A DNA stretch of 64,000 nt from Bdellovibrio sp. CG22_combo_CG10-13_8_21_14_all_39_27 (GCA_002786715.1 PCTW01000043.1:37413-101412); one strand, 5' to 3'. Shown: positions 26,688 to 35,943, numbered from the stretch's first letter. Notes: a model not told the origin generated them from the sequence alone. Translations and numbers: made by a program.

Positions 26688-28274
26688 TCAGTTTTCCTGG
26701 GGAAATATTTCGTATTGCTCGACGTGAAAATTGTTTTCCGATCTTATAAGGATAGAGCGGCCGAAATTTTCTTCTATGGCTTCGATCATATCCAAATCTT
26801 CGCCACACAAGCGAGCTGTCACTTCGGGGTGGGCGTAGACATAAACTTTTTGAGCAGAACTTTTATTAATATTTTTAATCAGCTCTCTTACCACCTCGTA
26901 GCAAACAGTGAGGGTTGATTTAACTCTTCCCGTGCCTTCGCAATAACCACAGGCCTCGGTCATTAATCTCGTCAAGGTATCGCGAGTTCTCTTTCGAGTC
27001 ATTTCCACGAGACCCAAGCCAGAGATAGGAAGGACATTGGTTTTTGATCGATCTTTCTTAAGTGCTTCAAGCAGCGATTGATAAACTTGCTGGCGATGCT
27101 CTTCTTTTTCCATATCGATAAAATCGATAATGATAATACCGCCACAGTTTCTCAGCCTTAACTGATATGAGATTTCTTTAACCGCTTCAAGGTTCGTCAT
27201 CAAAATGGTTTCTTCAAGAGTTTTGCGACCGACAAATTTTCCAGTATTCACATCAATTGAAACAAGGGCTTCAGTCTGCTCAATATTGAGAGAACCACCC
27301 GAGCGCAAGAAAACGCGATTTGAAAGACCGCGCTCAATTTCCATTTCAAGATTATACTTTTCATATAAAGGAGTATCTTCATTATAGTAAACGACCTTAC
27401 CTTTCATATTAGGAAGGTAGCGAGCAACGAATTTTTCAATTTCATTATAATTTTCTTTATCATCGGCGACGATGCTTGAAACATCCTCATCCGTAATATC
27501 TCTTAAGACTCTTTGAACAAAGCTCATGTCTTGGTGAAGATTTGAGGGAGCCTTACTCTTAACAGCTTTGACTTCTAAGTCCTTCCAAATTTTAACCAAT
27601 AAATTAAAATCGAGCTTCAGAACTTTATAGGACTGAGCCTCAGCAACAGTTCGTGCGATAATTCCTGTTCCTTCAGGTCGAATAGTTTCTAAGATCTCTT
27701 TGAGACGATCACGTTCCGCTTCACTTTCAATTCTCCTTGAAACACCTGTATGCTCAATAAAAGGCATAAAAACCACATGCCTTCCAGCAAGAGTGATATG
27801 TCTGGTAACTCGAGGGCCTTTGGTTGAAATAGGTTCTTTCGCCACTTGAACGATAATCTCGTCGCCTTCTTTCAAAAAAGTTTCAATGGTAGCAGTTAAC
27901 GGTCTTAATTTCATATTCACGACATCTGAGAGAGTCGAGAATTCATCAGGGATGACTTTTCCAAGACGAGAGAGTTCATCTTCTTCATTAATCTTTTTGG
28001 CCTTCTCTGCCATCTCTCTTTGTTCCTCAAGAGTTGGTATGTAGGCATCATCAACGTATAAAAAAGCCGCTTTCTCATAACCGATATCCACGAAAGCCGA
28101 CTGCATTCCTGGAAGAACTCGAAGTACTCTTCCTTTATAGATGTTGCCCACGATAGGAACATCAACTTTTTTGGGGGGTAAACGCTCTAAGAGAAAATCT
28201 AAGATCTCACCGTTTTCGATGAGTACGGCCCGACATTCGTTCAATGTCTGACCGATCAGCAATTCTTTTGCCAT
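26688..28274 (-). CDS. rng: Ribonuclease E/G family endoribonuclease
   Basis: This 528-residue protein is the length of RNase G, without the long scaffold tail of RNase E. The S1 RNA-binding domain (about 35-125) starts VGNIYKGRVLRVLPGMQSAFVDIG, with an inserted acidic segment. The 5' sensor and DNase I-like catalytic domain has the metal ligands in SIDVNTGKF and IIIDFIDM, and the zinc-link CGYCEGTG tetramerises the enzyme. It processes rRNA and degrades mRNA in the cytoplasm. It stands alone, between a terminator and a divergent secreted gene. Confidence 0.96.
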   Translation of the reverse strand: MAKELLIGQTLNECRAVLIENGEILDFLLERLPPKKVDVPIVGNIYKGRVLRVLPGMQSAFVDIGYEKAAFLYVDDAYIPTLEEQREMAEKAKKINEEDELSRLGKVIPDEFSTLSDVVNMKLRPLTATIETFLKEGDEIIVQVAKEPISTKGPRVTRHITLAGRHVVFMPFIEHTGVSRRIESEAERDRLKEILETIRPEGTGIIARTVAEAQSYKVLKLDFNLLVKIWKDLEVKAVKSKAPSNLHQDMSFVQRVLRDITDEDVSSIVADDKENYNEIEKFVARYLPNMKGKVVYYNEDTPLYEKYNLEMEIERGLSNRVFLRSGGSLNIEQTEALVSIDVNTGKFVGRKTLEETILMTNLEAVKEISYQLRLRNCGGIIIIDFIDMEKEEHRQQVYQSLLEALKKDRSKTNVLPISGLGLVEMTRKRTRDTLTRLMTEACGYCEGTGRVKSTLTVCYEVVRELIKNINKSSAQKVYVYAHPEVTARLCGEDLDMIEAIEENFGRSILIRSENNFHVEQYEIFPQEN

Positions 28275-28393
28275 GGAAATAACCTCTAAAATTTTAAAAC
28301 AAAATAACTAATTCAAATCTTTTGTAGGCTATCAGTTTTGAGGCACTTAGGCCATCTGGGTAAAGTTTTACCCGAGTCAGCCGATCAGATAAT

Positions 28394-28795
28394 ATGCTAA
28401 AATGCTTCATCTTTGTCCTATTCACCTTTTCTCAAGCCCACGCCTTCACTTGTGGCAAATCTCAAGTCGAGGTTCAAACGGAAAAGAAGGTGCGCGTCGA
28501 TCAAGAGATTGAAGTCCAAAAGAACTGGATGGATTTAGACAATAAAATTTCCATCCATTCAGGGAATATATCAGCCTTAAGACTGCATCCCCCTATTGAA
28601 GCCGACAAAATCGTTCTCAATTGGGTTGGAGTGACCAAAGAAACAGTTCTTCTTAAAGATAGTGAGAATCTCAAATACAATCTCGGAAAATCTTTTGATC
28701 AAAATTATAAAAAAGCCAAGTACCTCGAATTCACTGTCTATAACAAACATCAAAAAGTTTGTCGGCAAAAGATAAAACTCGTTGGAGGAGACTAA
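28394..28795 (+). CDS. Small secreted hypothetical protein
   Basis: This 133-residue protein has a signal peptide (MLKCFIFVLFTFSQAHA). The mature part is beta-rich with two cysteines (FTCGKSQ and KVCRQ) that could pair. No family is recognised. Its stop overlaps the start of the next gene by one base (TAATG), so it is translationally coupled to the LAS-type peptidase and may assist or inhibit it. Confidence 0.65.
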   Translation: MLKCFIFVLFTFSQAHAFTCGKSQVEVQTEKKVRVDQEIEVQKNWMDLDNKISIHSGNISALRLHPPIEADKIVLNWVGVTKETVLLKDSENLKYNLGKSFDQNYKKAKYLEFTVYNKHQKVCRQKIKLVGGD

Positions 28796-30129
28796 TGAGA
28801 TCTCTTTACCTTTTTCTCATTTTTTCACAGTCTCTTTTTGCTGAAGAATTCACGGCCATGAAGTGCCAAGAAATTGAGACCAAAGACCCACCTTTTTATG
28901 TTTCTGATGAATGGAGACAAGGTGACAAAATTTGGGAAAACCTTCGCGATATAAAAGATAGTGATAAAGTTACGAATTATATTCCTCGAGGATCAATCGT
29001 CTATTCTCCTCCAGAACTCTATGAAGGAAGCAACGAGCCGGATACGAGAGTACCTATTAAAGTTCTGAATGTTCCCTCTAAAGAGTGGGAAGACAATATA
29101 TTGAACAGTAAGAATAGAGGCAAAACTTCTCTTCGTAATATGGCCACTGGAACCAAAAATCTAAACCGTGCTAAGCAAGGAACCGAAGGTTGGATTGATA
29201 AACGCTCACTTCGTTCCGCTGGAAATTATGTTTTCTTTCTGCAAGATGATGCTCCTATTTTCAAAGGGCCTAATAATCGAGATTTTAACAAAAAGCCCTT
29301 TCGCTTAGCAACTAATGCTGCTGGTGATTTTAAAGTGAATCGCTGTTGTAACGCTTCAGCGGCGATTGCAACAGATCAATGCTTTGATCATTATCTCTAT
29401 GAAATGCTAGATATGAATTTAACAGTGGTCGATACTGTTTATATGGATATGCCTCGCTGTAATATGTCTAACTTCCTGACTCCAATTGGAAAGGATGTGG
29501 TCGAGCCCTTGGTTCGAATTGTGGATGAACTTCGAAATGAAAATCCAAACCTCACGATGAATCAGCTGGAAAGACTTCCCGCAAATCAATATTGGAGAAA
29601 TAGCTCAACCCCAAGTATTGTCAGAGAGAAAATGGTCAAAATGGTGATTGATCAAGAAACAGGTCAAGGTCCTCATGGCTCTTTCCATTATAAAGATGAT
29701 GATAAAGTTCAATCAGATTCTTATATGACGACCTATTCTCAATGCGCTTTTGTGAAGGTATTAAAAAAATTCAAAGAAGATTGTAAAGATGAAGGATGCC
29801 AAGTTCAATTTGGCGACAGTTACCACCACGATGCTTGGGGTGTTCATAAAGGGCACGACTCAGGTGAATGCGTGGACGTTCGTCCTTTCAGACAATCTGA
29901 CGATATTGATTTTGGTCTCGATTACACTAATAAAGGAAGATACTCTCAAACCAAAACGGAGACCTTTATAAATCTTCTAAAAAAATCGGGTGCACGGACT
30001 ATTATCTTTAACGACAGAAAGATTGGTGGCCTTTCTCGCGACTCAGGTGGAGTCCATGATGACCATATACACGTCTGCTTTGGAGAAGATCAGTCAAAAG
30101 TACAAGATACTTGTCGCAACGGTCTTTAA
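28795..30129 (+). CDS. Secreted LAS-type zinc metallopeptidase (M15/M74-like)
   Basis: This 444-residue protein has its start at 28795 chosen from the TAATG coupling and a signal peptide ending QSLFA. The last 120 residues carry the LAS signature for peptidoglycan amidases and carboxypeptidases: HDSGECVD (His354 and Asp361 in HxxGxxxD) and DDHIHV (His424 and His426 in HxH). The N-terminal 150 residues look SH3-like (RGSIVYSPPELYEGS, GWIDKRSLR), and the middle contains many cysteines. It probably cuts peptide bonds in peptidoglycan, own or prey. The exact cleavage site cannot be told. An upstream in-frame ATG at 28759 lies inside the neighbour. Confidence 0.78.
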   Translation: MRSLYLFLIFSQSLFAEEFTAMKCQEIETKDPPFYVSDEWRQGDKIWENLRDIKDSDKVTNYIPRGSIVYSPPELYEGSNEPDTRVPIKVLNVPSKEWEDNILNSKNRGKTSLRNMATGTKNLNRAKQGTEGWIDKRSLRSAGNYVFFLQDDAPIFKGPNNRDFNKKPFRLATNAAGDFKVNRCCNASAAIATDQCFDHYLYEMLDMNLTVVDTVYMDMPRCNMSNFLTPIGKDVVEPLVRIVDELRNENPNLTMNQLERLPANQYWRNSSTPSIVREKMVKMVIDQETGQGPHGSFHYKDDDKVQSDSYMTTYSQCAFVKVLKKFKEDCKDEGCQVQFGDSYHHDAWGVHKGHDSGECVDVRPFRQSDDIDFGLDYTNKGRYSQTKTETFINLLKKSGARTIIFNDRKIGGLSRDSGGVHDDHIHVCFGEDQSKVQDTCRNGL

Positions 30130-30130
30130 A

Positions 30131-31345
30131 TTAAATAAAGAGACCAGCAATACAAGCAGTCATCAAGCACGCAAGGGTTCCGCCGATTAACGACTTCATT
30201 CCTAACGCCGCCAGATCTTGTCTGCGCTCAGGTGCAATAGTTCCTATTCCACCAATTTGAATGGCAATAGAACTAAAATTTGAAAAACCACAAAGAGCAT
30301 AGGTTGCGATGATGACAGAACGAGGAGACAGAGTTGTCAATTGTTGCTGTAAATCCAAGTAGGCGACAAATTCATTGATAATGGTTTTCTTCCCAAGCAG
30401 GGCACCCACTTGAACACATTCACTCCAAGGAACGCCCATTAAAAAAGCGATTGGAGCAAAGAGATAGCCCGTGATTAATTCAAGAGATAATTGAGGAAAA
30501 CTAAACCATCCACCAACAAGGCTCAAGCTTCCATTAACAAGTGCAATGAGAGCAATAAAGGCCAGCAACATTCCGCCAACATTCAAAGCAAGTTTGAGTC
30601 CGTCCGCTGCACCACTGGCTGCAGCATCAACTAGGTTCACCGTCGTTTTTGGAAAATCTATTTTGACAACACCTTTAGTTGAAGACTCTTCAGTTTCAGG
30701 AACGAGTAATTTCGCCATCACTAAAGCAGCAGGAGCAGACATGACTGAAGCTGCTAATAAGTGGCCAGCATCAATTCCCATGCCGACGTAAGCAGCAAGA
30801 ACGCCGCCTGCAACTGTGGCCATACCGCCAGTCATCAAGGCCATCAATTCTGAACGAGTCATCTTTTCAATATAAGGTTTAATCACAAGTGGAGCTTCCG
30901 TTTGGCCGGCAAAGATATTAGCGGCAGCGGCGAGCGATTCTGCTCCCGATGTTCCCATCACTCTAACCATAATCTTAGCAGTAAACTTGATCACGATTTG
31001 CATTATCCCTATGTGGTAGAGAACGCTCATCAAAGAAGACATGAAGATAATAGTAGGAAGAACCATGGTGAAAAAGAGAAAGCCGAATTTGGCGGGATCT
31101 GTCAGACCACCAAAGATAAAAGCTGAACCTTCGTTGGTGTAACCCAAAATGGCAGTAAAAAAGTTACGAGCACCTTCAAACACGGCCTGACCGGCAGTCG
31201 TTTTTAAAATAAGAAGTCCAAAGAGGATTTGCAAAAGAATTCCTGAGATCACAGGTTTCCATTGAATTTTCTTTTTATTACCGCTTAATAAATATGCGAT
31301 TCCCACCATACTTGCCAATCCGACAAGAGACATGAGCTTTTCCAT
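30131..31345 (-). CDS. nupC: Concentrative nucleoside transporter (CNT/NupC family)
   Basis: This 404-residue protein of about ten membrane segments has the CNT hallmarks: GGLTDPAKFGFLFFTMVLPTIIFMSSL, the loop GTSGAESLAAAANIFAGQTEAPLVIKPYI and MTGGMATVAGGVLAAYVGMG, plus the late ATYALCGFSNFSSIAIQIGGIG block. CNT proteins import nucleosides with protons or sodium. The gene lies beside deoA, a purine nucleoside phosphorylase and cdd, so imported nucleosides would be broken down at once. AGGGG precedes the ATG. Its stop is 1 base from the end of the converging peptidase gene. Confidence 0.95.
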   Translation of the reverse strand: MEKLMSLVGLASMVGIAYLLSGNKKKIQWKPVISGILLQILFGLLILKTTAGQAVFEGARNFFTAILGYTNEGSAFIFGGLTDPAKFGFLFFTMVLPTIIFMSSLMSVLYHIGIMQIVIKFTAKIMVRVMGTSGAESLAAAANIFAGQTEAPLVIKPYIEKMTRSELMALMTGGMATVAGGVLAAYVGMGIDAGHLLAASVMSAPAALVMAKLLVPETEESSTKGVVKIDFPKTTVNLVDAAASGAADGLKLALNVGGMLLAFIALIALVNGSLSLVGGWFSFPQLSLELITGYLFAPIAFLMGVPWSECVQVGALLGKKTIINEFVAYLDLQQQLTTLSPRSVIIATYALCGFSNFSSIAIQIGGIGTIAPERRQDLAALGMKSLIGGTLACLMTACIAGLFI

Positions 31346-31372
31346 TTTGAACCCCTATTTTTTAGACTTTAA

Positions 31373-31807
31373 TTAAAAGGTAAATTGATAAGACATTATT
31401 TGATCTTGAGATGAAGTCGACTCGTGAGCTTGATGACTTATTTGATGCCATTCATTTCTCGCGTATGTTCCAAAAGAGTTTGAATCTTTAAGAAGAGATG
31501 CTTGATTATAAATATCGTGGCTTTTAGTGGCTTGCATATAAGCGACGACCCCCACTCCTACAATAATGCCAATGGCCGCACCAGCAACGACATTTTTTAA
31601 ATGCTTGCCTGGCTCTTCCACAAATGAAAGTGTCGAGAGACCGAGAAGCGCTCCTCCGGCTCCAGCACCGCCAACGATCATAAGGTCACCCATTGATTGA
31701 CCTAAAATATCATCAGCCCCGGCATCCTGTGCAAAAACTGTTGGGGCAAAGGCGAGAGAAAAGAGAGTGGACAAAACAACGATCAGATTCTTGAAATGAC
31801 TTATCAT
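31373..31807 (-). CDS. Small membrane/secreted Gly-rich hypothetical protein
   Basis: This 144-residue protein has a signal peptide ending TVFAQ and two glycine-rich hydrophobic segments (IVGGAGAGGALLGLSTL and NVVAGAAIGIIVGVGVVAYM) of the kind seen in glycine-zipper proteins. The start is preceded by AGGAATTC. It lies just upstream of nupC in the same direction, 27 bases apart, and may be co-transcribed. No function is evident. Confidence 0.6.
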   Translation of the reverse strand: MISHFKNLIVVLSTLFSLAFAPTVFAQDAGADDILGQSMGDLMIVGGAGAGGALLGLSTLSFVEEPGKHLKNVVAGAAIGIIVGVGVVAYMQATKSHDIYNQASLLKDSNSFGTYARNEWHQISHQAHESTSSQDQIMSYQFTF

Positions 31808-31915
31808 ATGAATTCCTAATTAGGTTTGATTGCGTCAAAAGGTCAATTTAATCAACGTGTCAAATGGCCCTTTTTATTGCCACTTTTATCCACCTAGGAC
31901 TATCATAACCTTCTT

Positions 31916-31935
31916 AAAAACAATGTCTTGTTTTT
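31916..31935. promoter_or_regulatory. Perfect palindrome upstream of deoA
   Basis: AAAAACAA, TGTC, TTGTTTTT forms an 8-bp perfect hairpin or a dyad operator 30 bases before the deoA start, in the divergent region that also serves the 31807 gene. A regulator of nucleoside use would be a natural ligand, but none is encoded nearby. Confidence 0.4.
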
Positions 31936-31945
31936 CATAATGAGT

Positions 31946-31971
31946 CAAGGAATGGACCCAAGGAATGGACC
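31946..31971 (+). repeat. Perfect 13-bp tandem duplication across the deoA start
   Basis: CAAGGAATGGACC occurs twice head to tail (31946-31958, 31959-31971). Each copy holds an AAGGA and an ATG, but the two ATGs are in different frames. The first opens a 13-codon reading frame ending at 31993; the second is the deoA start. Confidence 0.85.
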
Positions 31972-33311
31972 ACCAAATGAATCAAAATTTTAGTGCCTAT
32001 CAAATTATTGCTAAGAAACGTGATGGCCTCAAGCTATCTCCCGATGAAATTAAGTTTATGATTAACGGAATGATTGGTGGCAAGGTTGCTGACTATCAAA
32101 TATCTGCGCTGTTAATGGCGATTTATCTCAACGGATTTGATCGGGCCGAAACGGCCGCCCTTACTGACGCGATGTTATACTCAGGTAAAACATTAACTTT
32201 CGAAGACATCTCTGTTGTCGATAAACATTCAACTGGTGGAGTTGGAGATAAAACATCTTTCATTCTTGCTCCCCTCGCCCATGCTTGTGGAGTTAAAGTT
32301 CCCATGATCGCAGGTCGTGGCCTAGGTCATACAGGTGGAACAGTTGATAAGATTGAATCCATTACAGGTTTTAAAACTTCACTTCCTCTGGAAGAATTTC
32401 AAAAACTTGTTTTAAAACAAGGAATCGTTCTCATAGGTCAAACACCAGAGATCGCTCCTGCTGATAAAAAAATCTATGCCCTTCGCGATGTAACGGCGAC
32501 GATTGAATCCATACCGCTCATCACTGCTTCAATCATGAGTAAAAAATTAGCAGAAGGAGCACGCGGAATCGTTATGGATATCAAAGTTGGCCAAGGCGCC
32601 TTCATGAAAAAAACAACTCGCGCTAAAGAATTGGCTTTATCATTGTCTGATACGGCCAAAAGATTTGGTCGCTCTATGATGACTGTCCTCTCTGACATGA
32701 ATCAACCGCTGGGAAATGCCATTGGTAACTCTCTTGAAATTATTGAATGCATTGAGACTCTTAAAGGAAAGGGTCCAAAAGATCTGACCGACCTTTCAGT
32801 CAATCTTGCTGGTGGCATGGTTTATCTTGCAGGCAAAGCAAAATCGCATGCCGCAGGAATCGCCATGGCCCAAGCTGCTTTAGACAGTGGAGCTGGTCTC
32901 ACTGAATTTAGAAATATGGTTGAAAGACAAGGCGGTGATGTCTCTCAAGTGGATGACGTCTCCCGCCTTCCAAAAACAGAAATGCAAACTGTCTTCGCTT
33001 CACCCAAGAAAGGCTTTATCAAGTCAATCGACTGTTTAAATTTTGGCATGCACTCAGTTGCGCTCGGAGGTGGACGCCGAAAAGCAGAAGACAAAGTTGA
33101 TTTTGCTGTAGGCATGATTTTGCATAAGAAAGTTGGAGATGAAGTAAAAAAAGGTGAGGCCCTTGTGACGATACATCATCACGCTCATCAGAAAGAAATT
33201 GTTAATGAAATAATGGCCAGTATGACCAAAAATGATTTTACTTGGAGTGCTGAAAAAGTGCGTCGTCCAAAACTCATTTTGGATACGATCGTAACAAAGG
33301 TAAAAAAGTGA
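31965..33311 (+). CDS. deoA: Thymidine/pyrimidine-nucleoside phosphorylase
   Basis: This 448-residue protein is the normal family length. It cleaves thymidine, deoxyuridine or uridine with phosphate to the base and (deoxy)ribose-1-phosphate. The N-terminal helical domain has YQISALLMAIYLNG. The signature KHSTGGVGDKTSF binds phosphate, and GRGLGHTGGTVDKIESI follows. MNQPLGNAIGNSLEI and the C-terminal lid with GGGRRKAEDKVDFAVG complete it. The start is either 31965 or the ATG at 31977; the region is complicated by a tandem repeat. It overlaps the next gene by GTGA and leads a salvage operon. Confidence 0.95.
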   Translation: MDHQMNQNFSAYQIIAKKRDGLKLSPDEIKFMINGMIGGKVADYQISALLMAIYLNGFDRAETAALTDAMLYSGKTLTFEDISVVDKHSTGGVGDKTSFILAPLAHACGVKVPMIAGRGLGHTGGTVDKIESITGFKTSLPLEEFQKLVLKQGIVLIGQTPEIAPADKKIYALRDVTATIESIPLITASIMSKKLAEGARGIVMDIKVGQGAFMKKTTRAKELALSLSDTAKRFGRSMMTVLSDMNQPLGNAIGNSLEIIECIETLKGKGPKDLTDLSVNLAGGMVYLAGKAKSHAAGIAMAQAALDSGAGLTEFRNMVERQGGDVSQVDDVSRLPKTEMQTVFASPKKGFIKSIDCLNFGMHSVALGGGRRKAEDKVDFAVGMILHKKVGDEVKKGEALVTIHHHAHQKEIVNEIMASMTKNDFTWSAEKVRRPKLILDTIVTKVKK

Positions 33312-34129
33312 GTTTAGATTTAAAACCTGCGGTTGATAAAATTTTGTCAATGAGTCCCAAAAGACCAAGAATTGGTTTAGTCCTTGGTTCAGGTCTTGGC
33401 CCAGTAGTTGATGCCATCGAAAATCAAATAGTCCTCGACTATAATCAAATACCGGGATTTAAGAAAACATCTGTAGAAGGACATTCGGGTTCACTTATCA
33501 GAGGGACAATTTCCGGCGTGGAAGTGGCTGTCATGCAAGGACGTGTTCACTTTTATGAAGGCCATACGCTTGATGAAGTGGTCTTTCCTGCTCGAGTGAT
33601 GGCCTCACTCAATCTCGATGCTCTCATCTTAACGAATGCCTCAGGTGGCATTAACTCAAAGTATCGTCCCGGTGAAATTGTGATGATCAAAGATCACATT
33701 AACCTTACTGGAAATAATCCTTTAATCGGACCTAATAAAAATGAATGGGGCCCGCGCTTTCCAGATATGACTTATGCTTATAATCCAGAGATTCGTGCCC
33801 AATTCCAAAATGTCGCGAAACAATTAAAGATCGATTTAAAAGAGGGCAATTATGTTGGAGTTTCTGGTCCAACTTACGAAACGCCAGCCGAAATAAATAT
33901 GTTTAGAATTGTCGGCGGAGACATGGTGGGAATGAGTACTGTTCCCGAAGTTATTGCCGCTCATCATATGGGTGCTAAAGTGGCAGCTCTTTCTTGTGTC
34001 TCAAATATGGCAGCTGGCATGACATCAGATAAACTTGACCACGATGATATTAAAGATGTTGCACTTTTGGGTGTAGAAACAATGAAAAAATTATTGATTG
34101 GATTTATCGAACAATTGGGAAAGAAATAA
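33308..34129 (+). CDS. punA: Purine nucleoside phosphorylase (trimeric class)
   Basis: This 273-residue protein starts with GTG, sharing 4 bases with the deoA stop. The motifs are those of the low-molecular-mass trimeric class acting on inosine and guanosine: GLVLGSGLGPV, VEGHSGSLI, MQGRVHFYEGH, LTNASGGIN, SGPTYETPAEI and MVGMSTVPEVIAAHHMG. It converts purine nucleosides to base plus ribose-1-phosphate. It sits in deoA-punA-cdd, next to the nucleoside transporter. The ATG of cdd overlaps its stop by one base. Confidence 0.95.
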   Translation: MSLDLKPAVDKILSMSPKRPRIGLVLGSGLGPVVDAIENQIVLDYNQIPGFKKTSVEGHSGSLIRGTISGVEVAVMQGRVHFYEGHTLDEVVFPARVMASLNLDALILTNASGGINSKYRPGEIVMIKDHINLTGNNPLIGPNKNEWGPRFPDMTYAYNPEIRAQFQNVAKQLKIDLKEGNYVGVSGPTYETPAEINMFRIVGGDMVGMSTVPEVIAAHHMGAKVAALSCVSNMAAGMTSDKLDHDDIKDVALLGVETMKKLLIGFIEQLGKK

Positions 34130-34536
34130 TGGTGAAACCAACTATTGATGTCGGTGAATTAAGAAAGCAAGCGATTCATGCTTCAACCCTAGCCTATTCT
34201 CCCTACTCAAAAGCTCAAGTAGGTTCAGCTCTTGAAACAAGCTCAGGAGAGCTGTTTTATGGCTGTAATATAGAAAATGCGAGCTATGGCGGTACAGTTT
34301 GCGCTGAGAGAGTCGCTCTCTGGAAGGCCGTATCAGAAGGCCATCTCAAAATAAAACGCATTTACGTCTATACCCGAGATGGATGGCCACCTTGTGGCCT
34401 GTGTAGGCAAGTTTTGAGCGAGTTCTCGGATGAATCAACAGAAGTTATAATTGGAGATGAAAAAGGAAATGAGAGAAAGATGCTCTTCACGAGCCTTCTT
34501 CCTGAAGCCTTTGGACCGAACTTTTTGAATAAATAA
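34129..34536 (+). CDS. cdd: Cytidine deaminase
   Basis: This 135-residue protein is the size of the tetrameric class. It turns cytidine or deoxycytidine into uridine or deoxyuridine, feeding deoA. The zinc site and catalytic Glu are in NIENASYGGTVCAER and PCGLCRQ, and AYSPYSKAQVGSAL is the usual N-terminal block. Translationally coupled to punA by TAATG. Confidence 0.96.
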   Translation: MVKPTIDVGELRKQAIHASTLAYSPYSKAQVGSALETSSGELFYGCNIENASYGGTVCAERVALWKAVSEGHLKIKRIYVYTRDGWPPCGLCRQVLSEFSDESTEVIIGDEKGNERKMLFTSLLPEAFGPNFLNK

Positions 34537-34575
34537 TGGCCGCAGCATTCGAGCGAATGTTCGAAGTAGAGAGAC

Positions 34576-35943
34576 ATGAACAAAACAAATTCCGTCATGA
34601 ACGAATCACAATTAAAATCATCAGAACTGATGAGAAGTCTTCCCTTTTGCGTCTTTGATTTAGAGACGACAGGAGGTAACCACAAGAATGATAAGATCAT
34701 CGAAATAGGTTTAGTTAAAATTCAAAACCTTGAAGTCGTTGACCAAATGTCGATGATGATAAATCCTGAAATGAAAATTCCAGAATTTATTCAAAAGCTC
34801 ACGAGCATCTCGGAAGATGATGTTAAGGGCTGTGCTAAAATTGAAGACGTCATCGATGAAATTGTCGCCTTTATGGGAGACTCTATTCTCGTCGCCCACA
34901 ATACCGCTTTTGATGTTCCTTTTTTCAATTCCGTTCTCCGAAGATTGGATCGCCCAGAACTCACAAATAAAAGTCTCTGCACCAATTTGATGACAAAATA
35001 TTTAATCCCAAACCTACTTAATTCGAATCTCAATTACATGTGCCGTCTTTTTGATATTCAACACAAGAAGGCTCATCGAGCTTTGGATGATGCTTTGGCA
35101 ACTGCAGAATTGCTGATTAAATTTTTAAGAATCTTCATTTTGAAAGAAGTAACTAAAATAAATCATCTCTATTACCCTCGAAATCGCTATGAACTTGATC
35201 GCGTTCATTTCAAAGAAGGAACAGCGACAGAAGAAATTATTGAAAAATTTAAAGAGGTCAGCCATCCCACTCTCGTAACATTAAAAGGTGAAAATGGTGT
35301 TATCTTATCGGCCATCCCTTGTGGTGGAGCAAAGATCGAAATTGAACTGATTCAAAAAAGGTGCAAGGAATTGCCTTGGAAAATGGTTTCAATCAATCTC
35401 TATGGAGATTTCATTGAACCTATTATTCAACTTAATGGAATCATCAACAAACTTAGCTCAACTGAAAGAAATGAAATCGTTAAATTTTTATGGACTCATC
35501 ATCTTCCTAAAAAGAAAGCTCCTGCAAAAACAGCAAAAGAAGATGCTGAAAATCAAGCCAACCTTATCGATGAAGAAATTGCGGACTTTATTATTTGTCA
35601 CCACCTTGTGCCTGAGCAAATGATTATATTTCCACTCTCTTCTATGCACCATAAATCACAGCTCATTTTCAGATACCCTGGGCACAAAAAGAAGCTCATT
35701 CAATACATCAACTCAAAATCAAGTAGACTGACGGCAAACAAGCTGAAAAAAGCTTATTTCCATCCAGCACTCAAAGATTTTGTTGAAAGTTATCTTGCTG
35801 AAGAAAAATCGGAGAAAAAATCTCTTTTTCTTTTCAAGAAATCATTTCCAATGGGAAAACCAGATGACTTTGTTGCTGAGCTTGATCTCTTTATGGCGCA
35901 AAAGATGAACAAGTCCAACAATTACCCAAAAGAGTTCATTTAA
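34576..35943 (+). CDS. DEDDh 3'-5' exonuclease (DnaQ-like) with unknown C-terminal part
   Basis: This 455-residue protein has an N-terminal exonuclease domain (about 20-190) carrying all DEDDh elements: FDLETTGG (Exo I), VAHNTAFDVPFF (Exo II) and HRALDDALAT (Exo III). That fold proofreads DNA or trims nucleic acids, as in Pol III epsilon, RNase T and UvrC-fused exonucleases. Residues 190-455 match nothing I recognise; they are basic and do not show a GIY-YIG motif. A second ATG at 34597 is possible. It ends 4 bases into the end of the converging histidine kinase gene. Confidence 0.85.
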   Translation: MNKTNSVMNESQLKSSELMRSLPFCVFDLETTGGNHKNDKIIEIGLVKIQNLEVVDQMSMMINPEMKIPEFIQKLTSISEDDVKGCAKIEDVIDEIVAFMGDSILVAHNTAFDVPFFNSVLRRLDRPELTNKSLCTNLMTKYLIPNLLNSNLNYMCRLFDIQHKKAHRALDDALATAELLIKFLRIFILKEVTKINHLYYPRNRYELDRVHFKEGTATEEIIEKFKEVSHPTLVTLKGENGVILSAIPCGGAKIEIELIQKRCKELPWKMVSINLYGDFIEPIIQLNGIINKLSSTERNEIVKFLWTHHLPKKKAPAKTAKEDAENQANLIDEEIADFIICHHLVPEQMIIFPLSSMHHKSQLIFRYPGHKKKLIQYINSKSSRLTANKLKKAYFHPALKDFVESYLAEEKSEKKSLFLFKKSFPMGKPDDFVAELDLFMAQKMNKSNNYPKEFI

